64,000 bases of DNA from an uncultured Pseudovibrio sp. (GCA_947496145.1 CANMBS010000017.1:41225-105224); one strand, 5' to 3'; shown: positions 27,436-34,980, counted from the stretch's first letter. Notes: generated by a model not told the origin, from the sequence alone. Numbers and translations: made by a program.

Positions 27436-28650
27436 ATGCAGTGTGAAAGCGCCAAGGTCTACAGGCATCGCCTTCGCAACCGGGCGGGGGAAATTCTGGG
27501 CGGGGAGCATCGCACTTCACATTGTGGCCGTCGCCGTTGCTCTCAGGTGGTTTCGGTTCATAAAACTGCAACTGGCGCTTGTTACCGGGGCATTTCCACC
27601 TGTGGGAGCATCTGGACTTGCCCTGAATGCGCTTCAAAAATCTCCAACGGACGGGCTGAAGAGGTTGAGGAACTGGTCAGGGCGCATGAGCGCCAAGGCA
27701 AAGGCATGGTTTTCATGAACACCTTGACCATGAAGCATTCCAATCATGACAGTTGTAACGAGTTGCGCCAGCTTTTGCTTTGGGCTTGGGATCAGCTCAT
27801 CAGGTCAGGACATTGGAAGCGGGTAAAGGCACGCTTCGGAATTCGCGGCTATATTCGCGCTTTCGAGATCACGCATGGTGTTAATGGCTGGCACCCGCAT
27901 TTACACATTTTGTGGTTCACAGATGAGTTGTCAGAGGAAGAACAGCAGGAGCTGAAACTCCTGATTTATGATCGCTGGTTTGAGTTGATGGAAAAGAAGG
28001 AAATCGCGATTTCCTTCAGTGCTCTGGACTTTCAGAAGGCGAGCAATCCGCAAAAGGCAGGACAATACATTTCCAAATGGGGCAGTGGGGCTGAAATCGC
28101 CAAAGGCGCACAAAAACGCTCTGAGAAAGGCCGCTCTATCTGGCAATTGATTGACGATGCAGACAACGGCTCAAACTCAAGTGCAGTATTGTTTGTTGAG
28201 TATGCCAAAACCTTCCACCGTGCCCGGCACCTGACTTACTCGCGTGGGCTTCGTGAACGCTACCAGCTCAAAGAAGAAGCCAGCGACGAACAGCTTTCCA
28301 TGGCAGAAGAGCTGGAAGCGCACGAGTTTGAAGAGGGCGGCGAAGTTTACCGCTTCGATCCGCATAGCTGGATACAGGTTGTGCGCGCTAAATTAACAGC
28401 GCAGGTGCTCAGTGCCGCCCAGATCGGGCCGGATGAAGTCGAAAACCTTCTCATACGCCATGACATAGATTTACCAGAATTCAAACCAGAGGCTTTCGGA
28501 CCTGTTTCCGGGCAACTGGCGCGAATACCGGAATATTCCGGCTGCGTACGTACGCCAAAGGGCACTGGATCAACCAAGGTACTCAATCAGTCGCACGTAC
28601 GTAGGGAATTGCGAAGCCTGAAACCAGAAAAACAAGATGAGGCTGCATGA
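27436..28650 (+). CDS. Rolling-circle replication initiator (HUH endonuclease, Rep_1-like)
   Basis: A 404-residue Rep. The N-terminal about 75 residues carry a Cys/His-rich zinc-ribbon (CGRRRCSQ...CGSIWTCPECASKIS). The endonuclease core has motif 2 GWHPHLHILWF (HUH metal site) and the tyrosine motif KAGQYISKWG with a single active-site Tyr and following Lys, as in pC194/pUB110-type Rep proteins; the C-terminal region is phage-specific. It would nick the double-stranded origin and start rolling-circle replication of the circular viral genome, the role of P12 in PM2. The ATG at 27436 has no good ribosome site, so coupling to the upstream gene is likely. Confidence 0.85.
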   Translation: MQCESAKVYRHRLRNRAGEILGGEHRTSHCGRRRCSQVVSVHKTATGACYRGISTCGSIWTCPECASKISNGRAEEVEELVRAHERQGKGMVFMNTLTMKHSNHDSCNELRQLLLWAWDQLIRSGHWKRVKARFGIRGYIRAFEITHGVNGWHPHLHILWFTDELSEEEQQELKLLIYDRWFELMEKKEIAISFSALDFQKASNPQKAGQYISKWGSGAEIAKGAQKRSEKGRSIWQLIDDADNGSNSSAVLFVEYAKTFHRARHLTYSRGLRERYQLKEEASDEQLSMAEELEAHEFEEGGEVYRFDPHSWIQVVRAKLTAQVLSAAQIGPDEVENLLIRHDIDLPEFKPEAFGPVSGQLARIPEYSGCVRTPKGTGSTKVLNQSHVRRELRSLKPEKQDEAA

Positions 28651-28910
28651 CTACTGAAATTGGAAAGGGAACCTGCAAGGTCTGCGGGGCAAAAGTGCTC
28701 TGGAAGGCCATGAAGAACAACGGCAAAGCCTACGCCGATTGTAGCGGGAACTATGACAGCAAAGCCTGTGGTTCCCGTGTGGTGCTGGGTGCAACGCACT
28801 CTGACAATCTGAAGCGGCAATATGAAGCCGCTCAAACCGCAAATAACGATAACAACAAAGCGGAAAACGCCGATGACAACGCAAGCTCTGGAAACTGGCT
28901 CTTTGGATGA
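28647..28910 (+). CDS. Small zinc-ribbon protein of the provirus
   Basis: An 87-residue protein with two Cys pairs, CKVCG and CSGNYDSKACGS, compatible with one zinc ribbon, followed by an Asn-rich acidic tail. Its start overlaps the rep stop by 4 bp (ATGA), so it is probably made with Rep. It may bind DNA or assist replication; function unknown. Its 3' end overlaps the next gene by 38 bp. Confidence 0.65.
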   Translation: MTTEIGKGTCKVCGAKVLWKAMKNNGKAYADCSGNYDSKACGSRVVLGATHSDNLKRQYEAAQTANNDNNKAENADDNASSGNWLFG

Positions 28911-29397
28911 GCCTGAAATCTCAATCGGGCCTGATTTTGACGCTCTGGAAGCTGAATTTGCTCCAGAACCTCCCGCAAATGACAATCTTGAAGAGACTGC
29001 CTCGCCTGAGGGTGACAGCTCGCCTGAATTCCTGACTGAAGAACAGTTCTATCAGACATTCAAGGGAATGCTGGCAGCTCCGAACATTTTGTTTCTTATG
29101 AAGCAAATGCCGCCGCTTCAGTCCTTGGAAATTACACCTGAGGAAGAACCAAGCGCACGGGCGGCGACGGATTACCTTTACAAGATTGCGCAGAAGTCGC
29201 CCATGCTGCACTGGATGCTCAAGCCGGAAAACGAAACGCTGCAAGGCATTCTCGCCATTGGGGCCTTTGCCGTTCCCAAAGCGCTGGCGATTTCCGCAGA
29301 GCTCAAATCTCGCTCTGGCTCCATTCAAAAGCCAAACCGGGCAGGGGCTGCAAATGACAATGTTGAGGGGGGAACTCATGGAACACAAGCAAGCTGA
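28873..29397 (+). CDS. Provirus protein with C-terminal hydrophobic helix
   Basis: A 174-residue acidic protein. The first half is low-complexity and acidic (PEISIGPDFDALEAEFAPEPP); the second half has amphipathic helices and one hydrophobic stretch, LQGILAIGAFAVPKALAIS, probably a membrane helix. It lies between the zinc-ribbon and ATPase genes and overlaps both, so it belongs to the assembly module by position. I do not recognise a family. The ATG at 28873 is preferred over an in-frame ATG 51 bp earlier that overlaps the preceding gene more. Confidence 0.6.
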   Translation: MTTQALETGSLDEPEISIGPDFDALEAEFAPEPPANDNLEETASPEGDSSPEFLTEEQFYQTFKGMLAAPNILFLMKQMPPLQSLEITPEEEPSARAATDYLYKIAQKSPMLHWMLKPENETLQGILAIGAFAVPKALAISAELKSRSGSIQKPNRAGAANDNVEGGTHGTQAS

Positions 29398-30049
29398 GCG
29401 GGTGTTTGTCTGCGGGCGCTCGGGGTCTGGCAAGTCAACCATCGTCAAGGCGATGGTTAGGGAGTTGAAAGCCCCCAGGCTGATCGTGTTTGATGTTATG
29501 GACGAATACAGCAAGGATAAACCGGGCTGGGTGCGTGTGACAAACATGAAAGACCTCGTACATACGCTTAAAGCCAGATGGAAGAAGGGCTTTAAGGTTG
29601 CGTACGTACCTACGGGGGACCTGATGGCAGTTATGGACAAGATTGCCAAACTGGTTTGGGAGTTGCAGGAAGGCTACGAGAAGGGCACAGATATGCGCCA
29701 GTTCACTCTGGTTGCAGAAGAAGCTGACACGGGCATTCCTAACAGGACCATGCCCGCCGATATGTACGGTGTACAGCGCCTTTCCACCCGTGGTCGTCAT
29801 CGCGGTATTAACGTGATTGCGGTCTCACAACGTCCGGCTCTGGTGCATACGACCTTCAGAGGCAATTGCGGCTCGCAGTTTGTGTTTGCTCTGGCTAATG
29901 AGAATGACCGCAAACAGATCGTGCAGACCGTAGGTGCCCAGTATGCTGATGAACTTCGCCAGATGCCGAATTTCAGGTTCTGGCGGCTTAAAGATGGTCA
30001 AATTCAACGCGGTCACACTACAAAATCAGGCCGCTATAAGCTGTCTTGA
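29378..30049 (+). CDS. Genome-packaging ATPase of the FtsK/HerA type (PM2 P9-like)
   Basis: A 223-residue P-loop ATPase. Seen: Walker A VCGRSGSGKSTI near residue 15, then LIVFDVMDEYSKD as in HerA-type ATPases; Walker B FTLVAEEAD; and the sensor-like VIAVSQRPALVHTTF. The short length and placement directly before the capsid module match packaging ATPases of membrane-containing double-jelly-roll viruses. It would translocate viral DNA through a membrane vertex into the capsid. GAGGGGGGAA upstream of the ATG at 29378 sets the start. Confidence 0.85.
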   Translation: MEHKQAERVFVCGRSGSGKSTIVKAMVRELKAPRLIVFDVMDEYSKDKPGWVRVTNMKDLVHTLKARWKKGFKVAYVPTGDLMAVMDKIAKLVWELQEGYEKGTDMRQFTLVAEEADTGIPNRTMPADMYGVQRLSTRGRHRGINVIAVSQRPALVHTTFRGNCGSQFVFALANENDRKQIVQTVGAQYADELRQMPNFRFWRLKDGQIQRGHTTKSGRYKLS

Positions 30050-30373
30050 AGGCCTTTGAAAAGGGCAAAACAAGTAATTTCTGGTTGTCAACTGCCAGTG
30101 GTGCGGCCCGCAGAAGCTTGCTTCGAGGACCCGGTGGCGGTTTACGGCCATAAATTACGACTTATCGTCGAATGCGGATCCATTTCCTTTTTAGGAGATG
30201 GACCCCTGCCATGTGGCGAACAGCCCCGCAGGGCTCCCAGAGGGCCGCCGGAGGCATGCCAAGTTGGCGGTTGCAATATCCTCCAACTTAGCCTCACGAC
30301 CTTCTTGAGCGTACGTACGTAGGGTTGCGATTTTTGGCTTGCAACCCTACGTCACTTTTGGCCCAATAACCCT
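30050..30373. promoter_or_regulatory. Long non-coding spacer between ATPase and capsid genes
   Basis: In an element where all other neighbours overlap, this 324-bp gap is exceptional. It holds a perfect 12-bp inverted repeat, ACGTAGGGTTGC (30317-30328) and GCAACCCTACGT (30341-30352); a doubled CGTACGTA at 30310-30321; and shorter dyads (GAAGC/GCTTC near 30112, AAGTTGG/CCAACTT around 30260-30290). No T-run follows the large dyad, so a simple terminator is unlikely. It may be a late promoter/operator or a replication origin. Confidence 0.55.
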
Positions 30374-30469
30374 ATGAAAACGCAAATTTTTGTGACGATC
30401 CTTTCAAGCGTTGCCGCCATGGCGCTCTTTGAATTCGTGGTTCGTCCTCTCCTCAAGCAACAGGGTTAA
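30374..30469 (+). CDS. 31-residue membrane protein of the provirus
   Basis: A tiny ORF, MKTQIFVTILSSVAAMALFE followed by FVVRPLLKQQG: one hydrophobic helix with basic ends. It is the first gene of the capsid/membrane module, 3 bp before the next small gene. Such single-TM peptides are typical of the internal membrane of PM2-like virions. The ribosome site is weak, so confidence is moderate. Confidence 0.55.
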   Translation: MKTQIFVTILSSVAAMALFEFVVRPLLKQQG

Positions 30470-30472
30470 ACC

Positions 30473-30607
30473 ATGCCAAAGATTGGTAATAGCGATATCA
30501 AAGCAGTTGGGGTCGTCGTTGTCGGCGTTTTCCTTGCTGGCTATCTCATGAACCAGTTCCGCTCTAACTCCTACGTCGCCAGCGCGATTGACGGTTTCGA
30601 CGCCTGA
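30473..30607 (+). CDS. 44-residue membrane protein of the provirus
   Basis: One strongly hydrophobic helix, AVGVVVVGVFLAGYLM, is flanked by a short polar N-terminus (MPKIGNSDIK) and an acidic C-terminal tail. It lies between the 31-residue gene and the capsid gene on the same strand. It is a probable virion membrane protein by context; no family recognised. Confidence 0.6.
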   Translation: MPKIGNSDIKAVGVVVVGVFLAGYLMNQFRSNSYVASAIDGFDA

Positions 30608-30655
30608 TCGGACCTTTTTCAATAACAACAACAAGAATGAGAAGGTCGCTTTGAT

Positions 30656-31480
30656 ATGATGCGTCGTACTGAACTCATGAACCCGTTTCACAACGTGGTT
30701 CCCGGCGAAAAGGCAACGGTAACTTTGCCGTTTGACCGCCGCTATCATAAAATCACAATTGAAGTGAAATCCGGAACGGTCAGCGCTTCACGCGCCACCA
30801 TGGAAAGAGCGGTTAAGAACATTCGCGTGATGCTCAATGGTGTTCCACAATGGGAGCTATCTGCAAAACAGCTCTTTGCAGTTTTGGAAATTCACGGCGT
30901 GACCATTTCCAATGGTATCATTCCGCTTAATTTCTCTGAGCCTTGGCGACGCTCGCCGCAAGGTGAGGATGCAACGTCATGGGCGCTGCAAGGGCGTGTG
31001 AGTTCTTTCCAGATTGAAATGGAACTGGATGCGGCTGAAAGCAATATCGGTCTGAAATGCTTTGCAGAATATGACAACTTTGCTGATCAACCTTTGATCA
31101 TCAAGAAATTCACGCGCTCTCAGGTGCAGGTTTCGACCACTGGCATCCTCACGCTTGATAGTATTCCAAATCTTGGTGACCTGCACTCACTGTACGCATT
31201 TGAGACGGAACACCATGACATCAGATCCGTCAAAATAGAGCGCAATGGCTACGTTGCCTATGATCTTCCACGGGCGATCGCAAATGAAGGTTTGCGCACG
31301 CATGGCGGGGGTGATGTAAACAATGTGTTTGCGGTGCGCTTTGATCGTACAGATCGCATCGGGCATACTCTCAAACTGACCATGAAGAACGGGTTGTCTG
31401 CTCCGATTAAGCAAGAGTATGACATGGCGAAAGCCAACTCCTTCACGCAAATCCTAGAGTATATCGGCGTTCCTAACTAA
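30656..31480 (+). CDS. Major capsid protein, PM2 P2-like double jelly-roll
   Basis: A 274-residue protein that aligns in pattern with PM2 P2 (about 269 residues). It begins with NPFHNVVPGEKATVTLPFDR, then IKNIRVMLNG-like strands (KNIRVMLNGVPQWELS), an LNFSEPWRR turn and FQIEMELDAAESN in the first jelly roll; a second jelly roll follows from about residue 145. The C-terminus ILEYIGVPN is short, as in P2. It would form the pseudo-hexameric trimers of an icosahedral capsid around a membrane. It is followed by an overlapping TM-protein gene (TAATG). Confidence 0.85.
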   Translation: MMRRTELMNPFHNVVPGEKATVTLPFDRRYHKITIEVKSGTVSASRATMERAVKNIRVMLNGVPQWELSAKQLFAVLEIHGVTISNGIIPLNFSEPWRRSPQGEDATSWALQGRVSSFQIEMELDAAESNIGLKCFAEYDNFADQPLIIKKFTRSQVQVSTTGILTLDSIPNLGDLHSLYAFETEHHDIRSVKIERNGYVAYDLPRAIANEGLRTHGGGDVNNVFAVRFDRTDRIGHTLKLTMKNGLSAPIKQEYDMAKANSFTQILEYIGVPN

Positions 31481-31848
31481 TGAACGCGCTGGATCGCATT
31501 GCGGGGGCATGGTCTCAGTTCCAGCCCCCAACTGCGACGGGGTCTGCGGCTGCGCCTCCGTCTCAGTCAAACACGCCAGCGGCTTCCGGTGGCGGCTTCT
31601 TCGATGGTTTGGGTGGTTTTCTTTCCGGTCTGAGCAACACAGCAGGTGGCTTGCTGGATAGCGCTGGTGATCTGGTTGGAAGCTGGAACACTCTGGAAGG
31701 TCAGGTGACCTCTCCGCCGCCTCGCTCTGGTGAGGGAAGGCCGCAACGGGGTGGTGTTCTGCATATTCCTCCGCCAACCAACTGGACGCCCATTATCGCC
31801 ATTGTCGGAATGGGTGTGCTTGCAACTTACATGGTGCTGAAAAAATGA
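31480..31848 (+). CDS. Provirus structural membrane protein with C-terminal TM
   Basis: A 122-residue protein. The N-terminal part is Gly/Ser/Ala-rich (SGGGFFDGLGGFLSGLSN), followed by a Pro-rich linker and one C-terminal TM helix, WTPIIAIVGMGVLATYMV, ending in KK. It starts on the capsid-gene stop and overlaps the next gene by 4 bp. It probably sits in the virion membrane beneath the capsid, like the small P-proteins of PM2 (inference). Confidence 0.7.
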   Translation: MNALDRIAGAWSQFQPPTATGSAAAPPSQSNTPAASGGGFFDGLGGFLSGLSNTAGGLLDSAGDLVGSWNTLEGQVTSPPPRSGEGRPQRGGVLHIPPPTNWTPIIAIVGMGVLATYMVLKK

Positions 31849-32063
31849 CCGCTCCTGTTCCTCCAATTCCACCTCTTAACCTCGACATCACTGGAGGACA
31901 TGCCGGGCCTGCGGTTTCCGGGGGAGGAGGGCAGACGGTTTATGCCAACTGGAACCCTGCACCATGGAACCCGCTGGGATCGCGTTCCGCTGTTGGCCTG
32001 CCGCTCTTGCTGGTCCTCGCCGTTGCTGGGATTGGTTTCTACCTCATAAGGAAAAAACTGTAA
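31845..32063 (+). CDS. 72-residue provirus membrane protein
   Basis: A Pro/Gly-rich N-terminus (PPIPPLNLDITGGHAGPAVS) precedes one C-terminal TM helix, GLPLLLVLAVAGIGFYLI, with a basic RKKL end. This is the same architecture as the preceding protein. It overlaps both neighbours. Function unknown; virion membrane location inferred. Confidence 0.7.
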   Translation: MTAPVPPIPPLNLDITGGHAGPAVSGGGGQTVYANWNPAPWNPLGSRSAVGLPLLLVLAVAGIGFYLIRKKL

Positions 32064-32455
32064 TGCTCAAGATCAATACGCATGAAACGGTTGAGGGGGA
32101 TGTACTGGCCTATCTTATGGAGGCTGCTGCTGCCCATGATCCTGAATATACTGATGAGGCTTTGCTGCTTGAATGCTCTGCCTTGACCGTACGCGATGAC
32201 GGCGCACTGGTGCTTGCTGCGGCCTATCAAATTCATGAGCGCGGCAAACGCCGGGAACTGACAGTGATCATGGTCAATGGGTCAAGGGCAAAATTTGCAA
32301 AGTGGTTGCCGCTGCTTAAGGACGCCTTTGTCGAACTGGCACGGGTCGAAGACTGTGACCGGGTTCTTGTTTCCGTTTCCCGTCCAGCCATGGAGCGGGC
32401 GCTTGGTGCGCTGAACTTTGGGCCAATATCAACACTCATGGGGTTGATGGTCTGA
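32063..32455 (+). CDS. Provirus protein of unknown function, acetyltransferase-like outline
   Basis: A 130-residue soluble protein with alternating strands and helices (TVRDDGALVLAAAYQIHERG, VIMVNGSRAKFAKWLPLLKD, a later MERALGALNFG). The outline recalls small GNAT-like or internal proteins found in phage structural operons, but no acetyl-CoA motif is evident. It begins on the previous stop (TAATG) and ends on the next start (TGATG). Confidence 0.6.
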   Translation: MLKINTHETVEGDVLAYLMEAAAAHDPEYTDEALLLECSALTVRDDGALVLAAAYQIHERGKRRELTVIMVNGSRAKFAKWLPLLKDAFVELARVEDCDRVLVSVSRPAMERALGALNFGPISTLMGLMV

Positions 32456-32808
32456 TGGGTGGGCGTTCAAGATCAAACACCTCCAGCTATTCCAATGTGA
32501 CCAATACGGATCGCAGGGTCGTTGCTGATGGCAATGGTATCGGGATTTCTGCTGGCGACAATGCAATCATCGAACTGGATCAGGTGCCCGAGGAAGTCCT
32601 TGATGCAAGCATCAATGCTGTGACCGGGGCCTATGAGCTGGTGTCTAAGTCGCTGGATGTTGCCAGCCTGACAACCGCCAATGCCGTTGCAAGTGTAACG
32701 AGCGGGGAGGTTGAAAACCCTGCCGCCAGTAGTCTCAGCCGTGACAATCGCCTTTTGATCGCCGTTGCAATTATGGGGGCTGCGTATATCGCAGCTAAGA
32801 AACTATGA
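32455..32808 (+). CDS. Provirus structural protein with C-terminal TM
   Basis: A 117-residue protein. It has a Ser/Asn-rich N-terminus (GGRSRSNTSSYSNVTNTDRR), an acidic middle region and one C-terminal hydrophobic helix, LLIAVAIMGAAYIAAKKL. The repeated design of polar ectodomain and tail anchor matches its neighbours in the capsid module. Function unknown. Confidence 0.7.
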   Translation: MGGRSRSNTSSYSNVTNTDRRVVADGNGIGISAGDNAIIELDQVPEEVLDASINAVTGAYELVSKSLDVASLTTANAVASVTSGEVENPAASSLSRDNRLLIAVAIMGAAYIAAKKL

Positions 32809-33443
32809 ATGTAAACCTGACTGAATACAAAGGCACTCTTGCCGCTGGGGGGCGCCGGGAAATTGACATTGAGGGCACTTCTGTTCGCTGCATGGCTTCA
32901 GACCGTCCGTTTACTATTCAGTTCCCCTCCATGGGCGGGGCCTTGACCATTGAAAACGGAATCGAGATCGGTCCAGATCAGTCCTTCAAAAAGGTCATTC
33001 TGGAAAATCCCGGCGGGTCTGCTTTGACCTATCGGATTATTGTCGCCAATGGTGCCCGCATCAACGATAGCCGCCTGAACTTCAGTGCCGGATCACCTGT
33101 GACAGTCAGGACTGCCGATGATCCGGTAATGGTCAAAACTGGCGATGACCCGGTACGAGTTGAAACCTCTGATGACAAGCCGCTCAAAGTTATCGACGCC
33201 AGCGCTCCAAAGGTCGGCACCTTATCAGGCTTCGTAACTGTTGGAAGCGACGGGGAAACCATACCAGCCAATCCTAATCGGCGCTCTATCCGAATTCAAA
33301 ACATCAGCCCTAAGGCTGTGACAATCAACAACGCTATCTGGTTAGAGCCTTTGGCGGTCTTTGAAACCGAGGCAATCAACGAATTCATCGTGAAAACCAA
33401 AAACAATCCGGGTGCGCGTGTCAGTGTGTGGGAGGTGGTGTAA
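32805..33443 (+). CDS. Candidate spike/penton protein of the provirus
   Basis: A 212-residue, beta-rich protein with no TM helix. Residues about 100-130 form three tandem strands of the type V-x-T-x-DDPV (VRTADDPVMVKTGDDPVRVE, then TSDDKPLKV), a repeat often seen in phage fibres. The C-terminal domain has PANPNRRSIRIQNIS, which recalls virion host-recognition modules. It lies four genes after the capsid protein. Assignment as vertex spike (PM2 P1 role) is inference. Confidence 0.55.
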   Translation: MNVNLTEYKGTLAAGGRREIDIEGTSVRCMASDRPFTIQFPSMGGALTIENGIEIGPDQSFKKVILENPGGSALTYRIIVANGARINDSRLNFSAGSPVTVRTADDPVMVKTGDDPVRVETSDDKPLKVIDASAPKVGTLSGFVTVGSDGETIPANPNRRSIRIQNISPKAVTINNAIWLEPLAVFETEAINEFIVKTKNNPGARVSVWEVV

Positions 33444-33763
33444 TGAGCCAGTTTCGCAAGGCTTACCTGAATGATGAAGAATTCGGCGCAAACGGTGAAT
33501 ATGTGCACTGGAAAGCTGAGAGTTATGGGAAAGTTGTCGTTCCTGCGAGCGAGAACCAGTACGGCCTGATAATCCGGGAACTGGTGGTCATACCGCATTC
33601 GCCCGATCAGAGATACGCGGTCTTTCTGGGAACGGTTCCCATAGTGCTTTATCCAATGTCTGCGTCTGCGCTGCAAATGCCTTTGTTTGTGCCTTCCGGC
33701 GTTGCTGTGCGCGGGGTCTGTTCTTCGCATCTTTCCGTAGCAATTGGCTATGACAGGCTATGA
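33443..33763 (+). CDS. Provirus protein, probable small virion or vertex protein
   Basis: A 106-residue protein, predicted mostly beta (YGKVVVPASENQYGLIIREL, YAVFLGTVPIVLYPM), with no TM. It begins on the stop of the candidate spike (TAATG) and overlaps the hydrolase gene by 4 bp, so it may be a partner of the spike. No family recognised. Confidence 0.65.
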   Translation: MSQFRKAYLNDEEFGANGEYVHWKAESYGKVVVPASENQYGLIIRELVVIPHSPDQRYAVFLGTVPIVLYPMSASALQMPLFVPSGVAVRGVCSSHLSVAIGYDRL

Positions 33764-34452
33764 GCACTCCGGCTGCACTTTTCATTGTGGCGGGCACCGG
33801 GCTTGCTGCTGCTTATGTGTGGTCGCAAAGCAAGGGCGGAACGGTAACCGGCGGCTATAACGGGCAACCTTCGCCCTTTACGCCTTTTCAAAAGCCAAAT
33901 GAGCGTGAAACACCAGACACGAACCTTAATTTTGACTGGCTTGGAGGTGTTACAGGCTGGTTCTCACAAACCTTTGGGGATCGGGAAATGAAGAACAATA
34001 AGCCCGTAAATCCTGCCGGGTCTGCAACGGCGATCTTAAACGTTAGCCGTGACGTGCTCGTACTGGGGCGCACGATCTATGGAGAAGCTCGCGGGGAAAG
34101 TCTGGAAGGCAAACAGGCCGTTGCCAATGTGGTCATGAACCGGGTAAACTCCCGGCGCTTTCCAGACAGTATTGAGCGCGTTTGCCTTCAACCATGGCAG
34201 TTTTCCTGCTGGAATGAGAGTGATCCGAATCGCGCCATTATTAACAACATGCATCCGGGCAGGGACGACATATTCGATACATGCTTAAGCATGGCTGTTC
34301 AGGCAAAGAACGGGACCTTGCCGGATGTAACAGGCGGGGCTGATCACTACTACGCTTCCTATATCGGCGCTCCGTCTTGGATCAGAAACAGCCCTCAGGC
34401 GTACATGACAGCCCAGATCGGCGCGCACAAGTTCTACACGGGGATTGCGTAA
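33760..34452 (+). CDS. Cell-wall hydrolase, SleB/CwlJ-type (Hydrolase_2), membrane anchored
   Basis: A 230-residue protein. The N-terminal hydrophobic segment ALFIVAGTGLAAAYVW probably anchors it in the virion membrane. The catalytic domain (about residues 95-230) has the family motif RTIYGEARGESLEGKQAVAN with the presumed catalytic Glu, VVMNRVNSRRFP, and GADHYY near the end. Such enzymes cut peptidoglycan. In this context it would serve genome entry or lysis, as P7 does in PM2. It overlaps both neighbours. Confidence 0.85.
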   Translation: MSTPAALFIVAGTGLAAAYVWSQSKGGTVTGGYNGQPSPFTPFQKPNERETPDTNLNFDWLGGVTGWFSQTFGDREMKNNKPVNPAGSATAILNVSRDVLVLGRTIYGEARGESLEGKQAVANVVMNRVNSRRFPDSIERVCLQPWQFSCWNESDPNRAIINNMHPGRDDIFDTCLSMAVQAKNGTLPDVTGGADHYYASYIGAPSWIRNSPQAYMTAQIGAHKFYTGIA

Positions 34453-34595
34453 TGCCTGCGCTCGCATGGGGTGCGCTTGCTGTCGCCGGGGTTTTCGGAG
34501 TTGGATACACCTCTGAAAAGCTCAATCAATCTTCAAAGCTGCTCATTGCAGCGGGGCTGCTGTATCTGCTGGCGAAAAAGGGGAGGCTGCTTTGA
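34452..34595 (+). CDS. 47-residue membrane protein of the provirus
   Basis: Two hydrophobic stretches (ALAWGALAVAGVFGVGY and LLIAAGLLYLLA) with a basic end KKGRLL form a small hairpin-like membrane protein. It starts on the hydrolase stop (TAATG) and overlaps the next TTG start by 4 bp. It could be a virion membrane protein or part of lysis. Confidence 0.65.
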   Translation: MPALAWGALAVAGVFGVGYTSEKLNQSSKLLIAAGLLYLLAKKGRLL

Positions 34596-34768
34596 CCTTC
34601 AATCCATCATCTCTTTTACAAACGGCAACGGCGGCAATGCTGGTCTGGTCTGCGGCTCAACTGTTTGAAAACAGCCGCGATATCACAGCGAACCGGACTG
34701 AAATCAAGAACATTGTTGAACAGGTTCGCGAAAACAAAACCGCAATCAAACAACTGGAAGGAAAGTGA
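34592..34768 (+). CDS. 58-residue TM plus coiled-coil protein, TTG start
   Basis: The product begins MTFNPSSLLQTATAAMLVWS (hydrophobic) and continues into a predicted coiled coil (NRTEIKNIVEQVRENKTAIK). The start is TTG at 34592, supported by GGGGAGG at 34580-34586, 5 nt upstream, and by the 4-bp overlap with the previous stop; there is no better ATG. It resembles small spanin- or holin-associated proteins in architecture. Function inferred weakly. Confidence 0.6.
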   Translation: MTFNPSSLLQTATAAMLVWSAAQLFENSRDITANRTEIKNIVEQVRENKTAIKQLEGK

Positions 34769-34980
34769 TGCTTGAACGACTGTCAGAGCCGTCTACTGCG
34801 GCTGGAATTGGAATGGTGGCCTATGGGTTTTCCCAAGCCTTTGGCTTTGGGCAACCTGAGCAGGCCGCGCAAGTCGCAACGGCTGCAACAAATGAGCTGA
34901 GCACGGGCAACTGGTTTAATGCTGTGCTGATTGGCCTGAGTGGTGCAGCTGCAATCTACCTCAAAGAAGGGCAGAAATAA
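34768..34980 (+). CDS. 70-residue small membrane protein, holin-like
   Basis: Two weakly hydrophobic segments (AAGIGMVAYGFSQAFGFG and WFNAVLIGLSGAAAIYL) with a charged C-terminus KEGQK. It starts on the preceding stop (TGATG) and ends on the next start (TAATG). Size and topology fit a holin, and it is close to the hydrolase gene. No family motif is decisive. Confidence 0.6.
   Translation: MLERLSEPSTAAGIGMVAYGFSQAFGFGQPEQAAQVATAATNELSTGNWFNAVLIGLSGAAAIYLKEGQK

Noticed and set aside
27393..27446. 17-codon ORF overlapping the start of rep (TGATG after the previous gene)
   Set aside because: Too short and featureless to call a gene; it may serve only as a translational-coupling leader.
30056..30322. 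Possible 88-codon gene in the provirus gap
   Set aside because: Composition (many Pro/Cys/Gly, no helix or strand pattern) and the inverted repeats argue for non-coding DNA; no ribosome site at its start.
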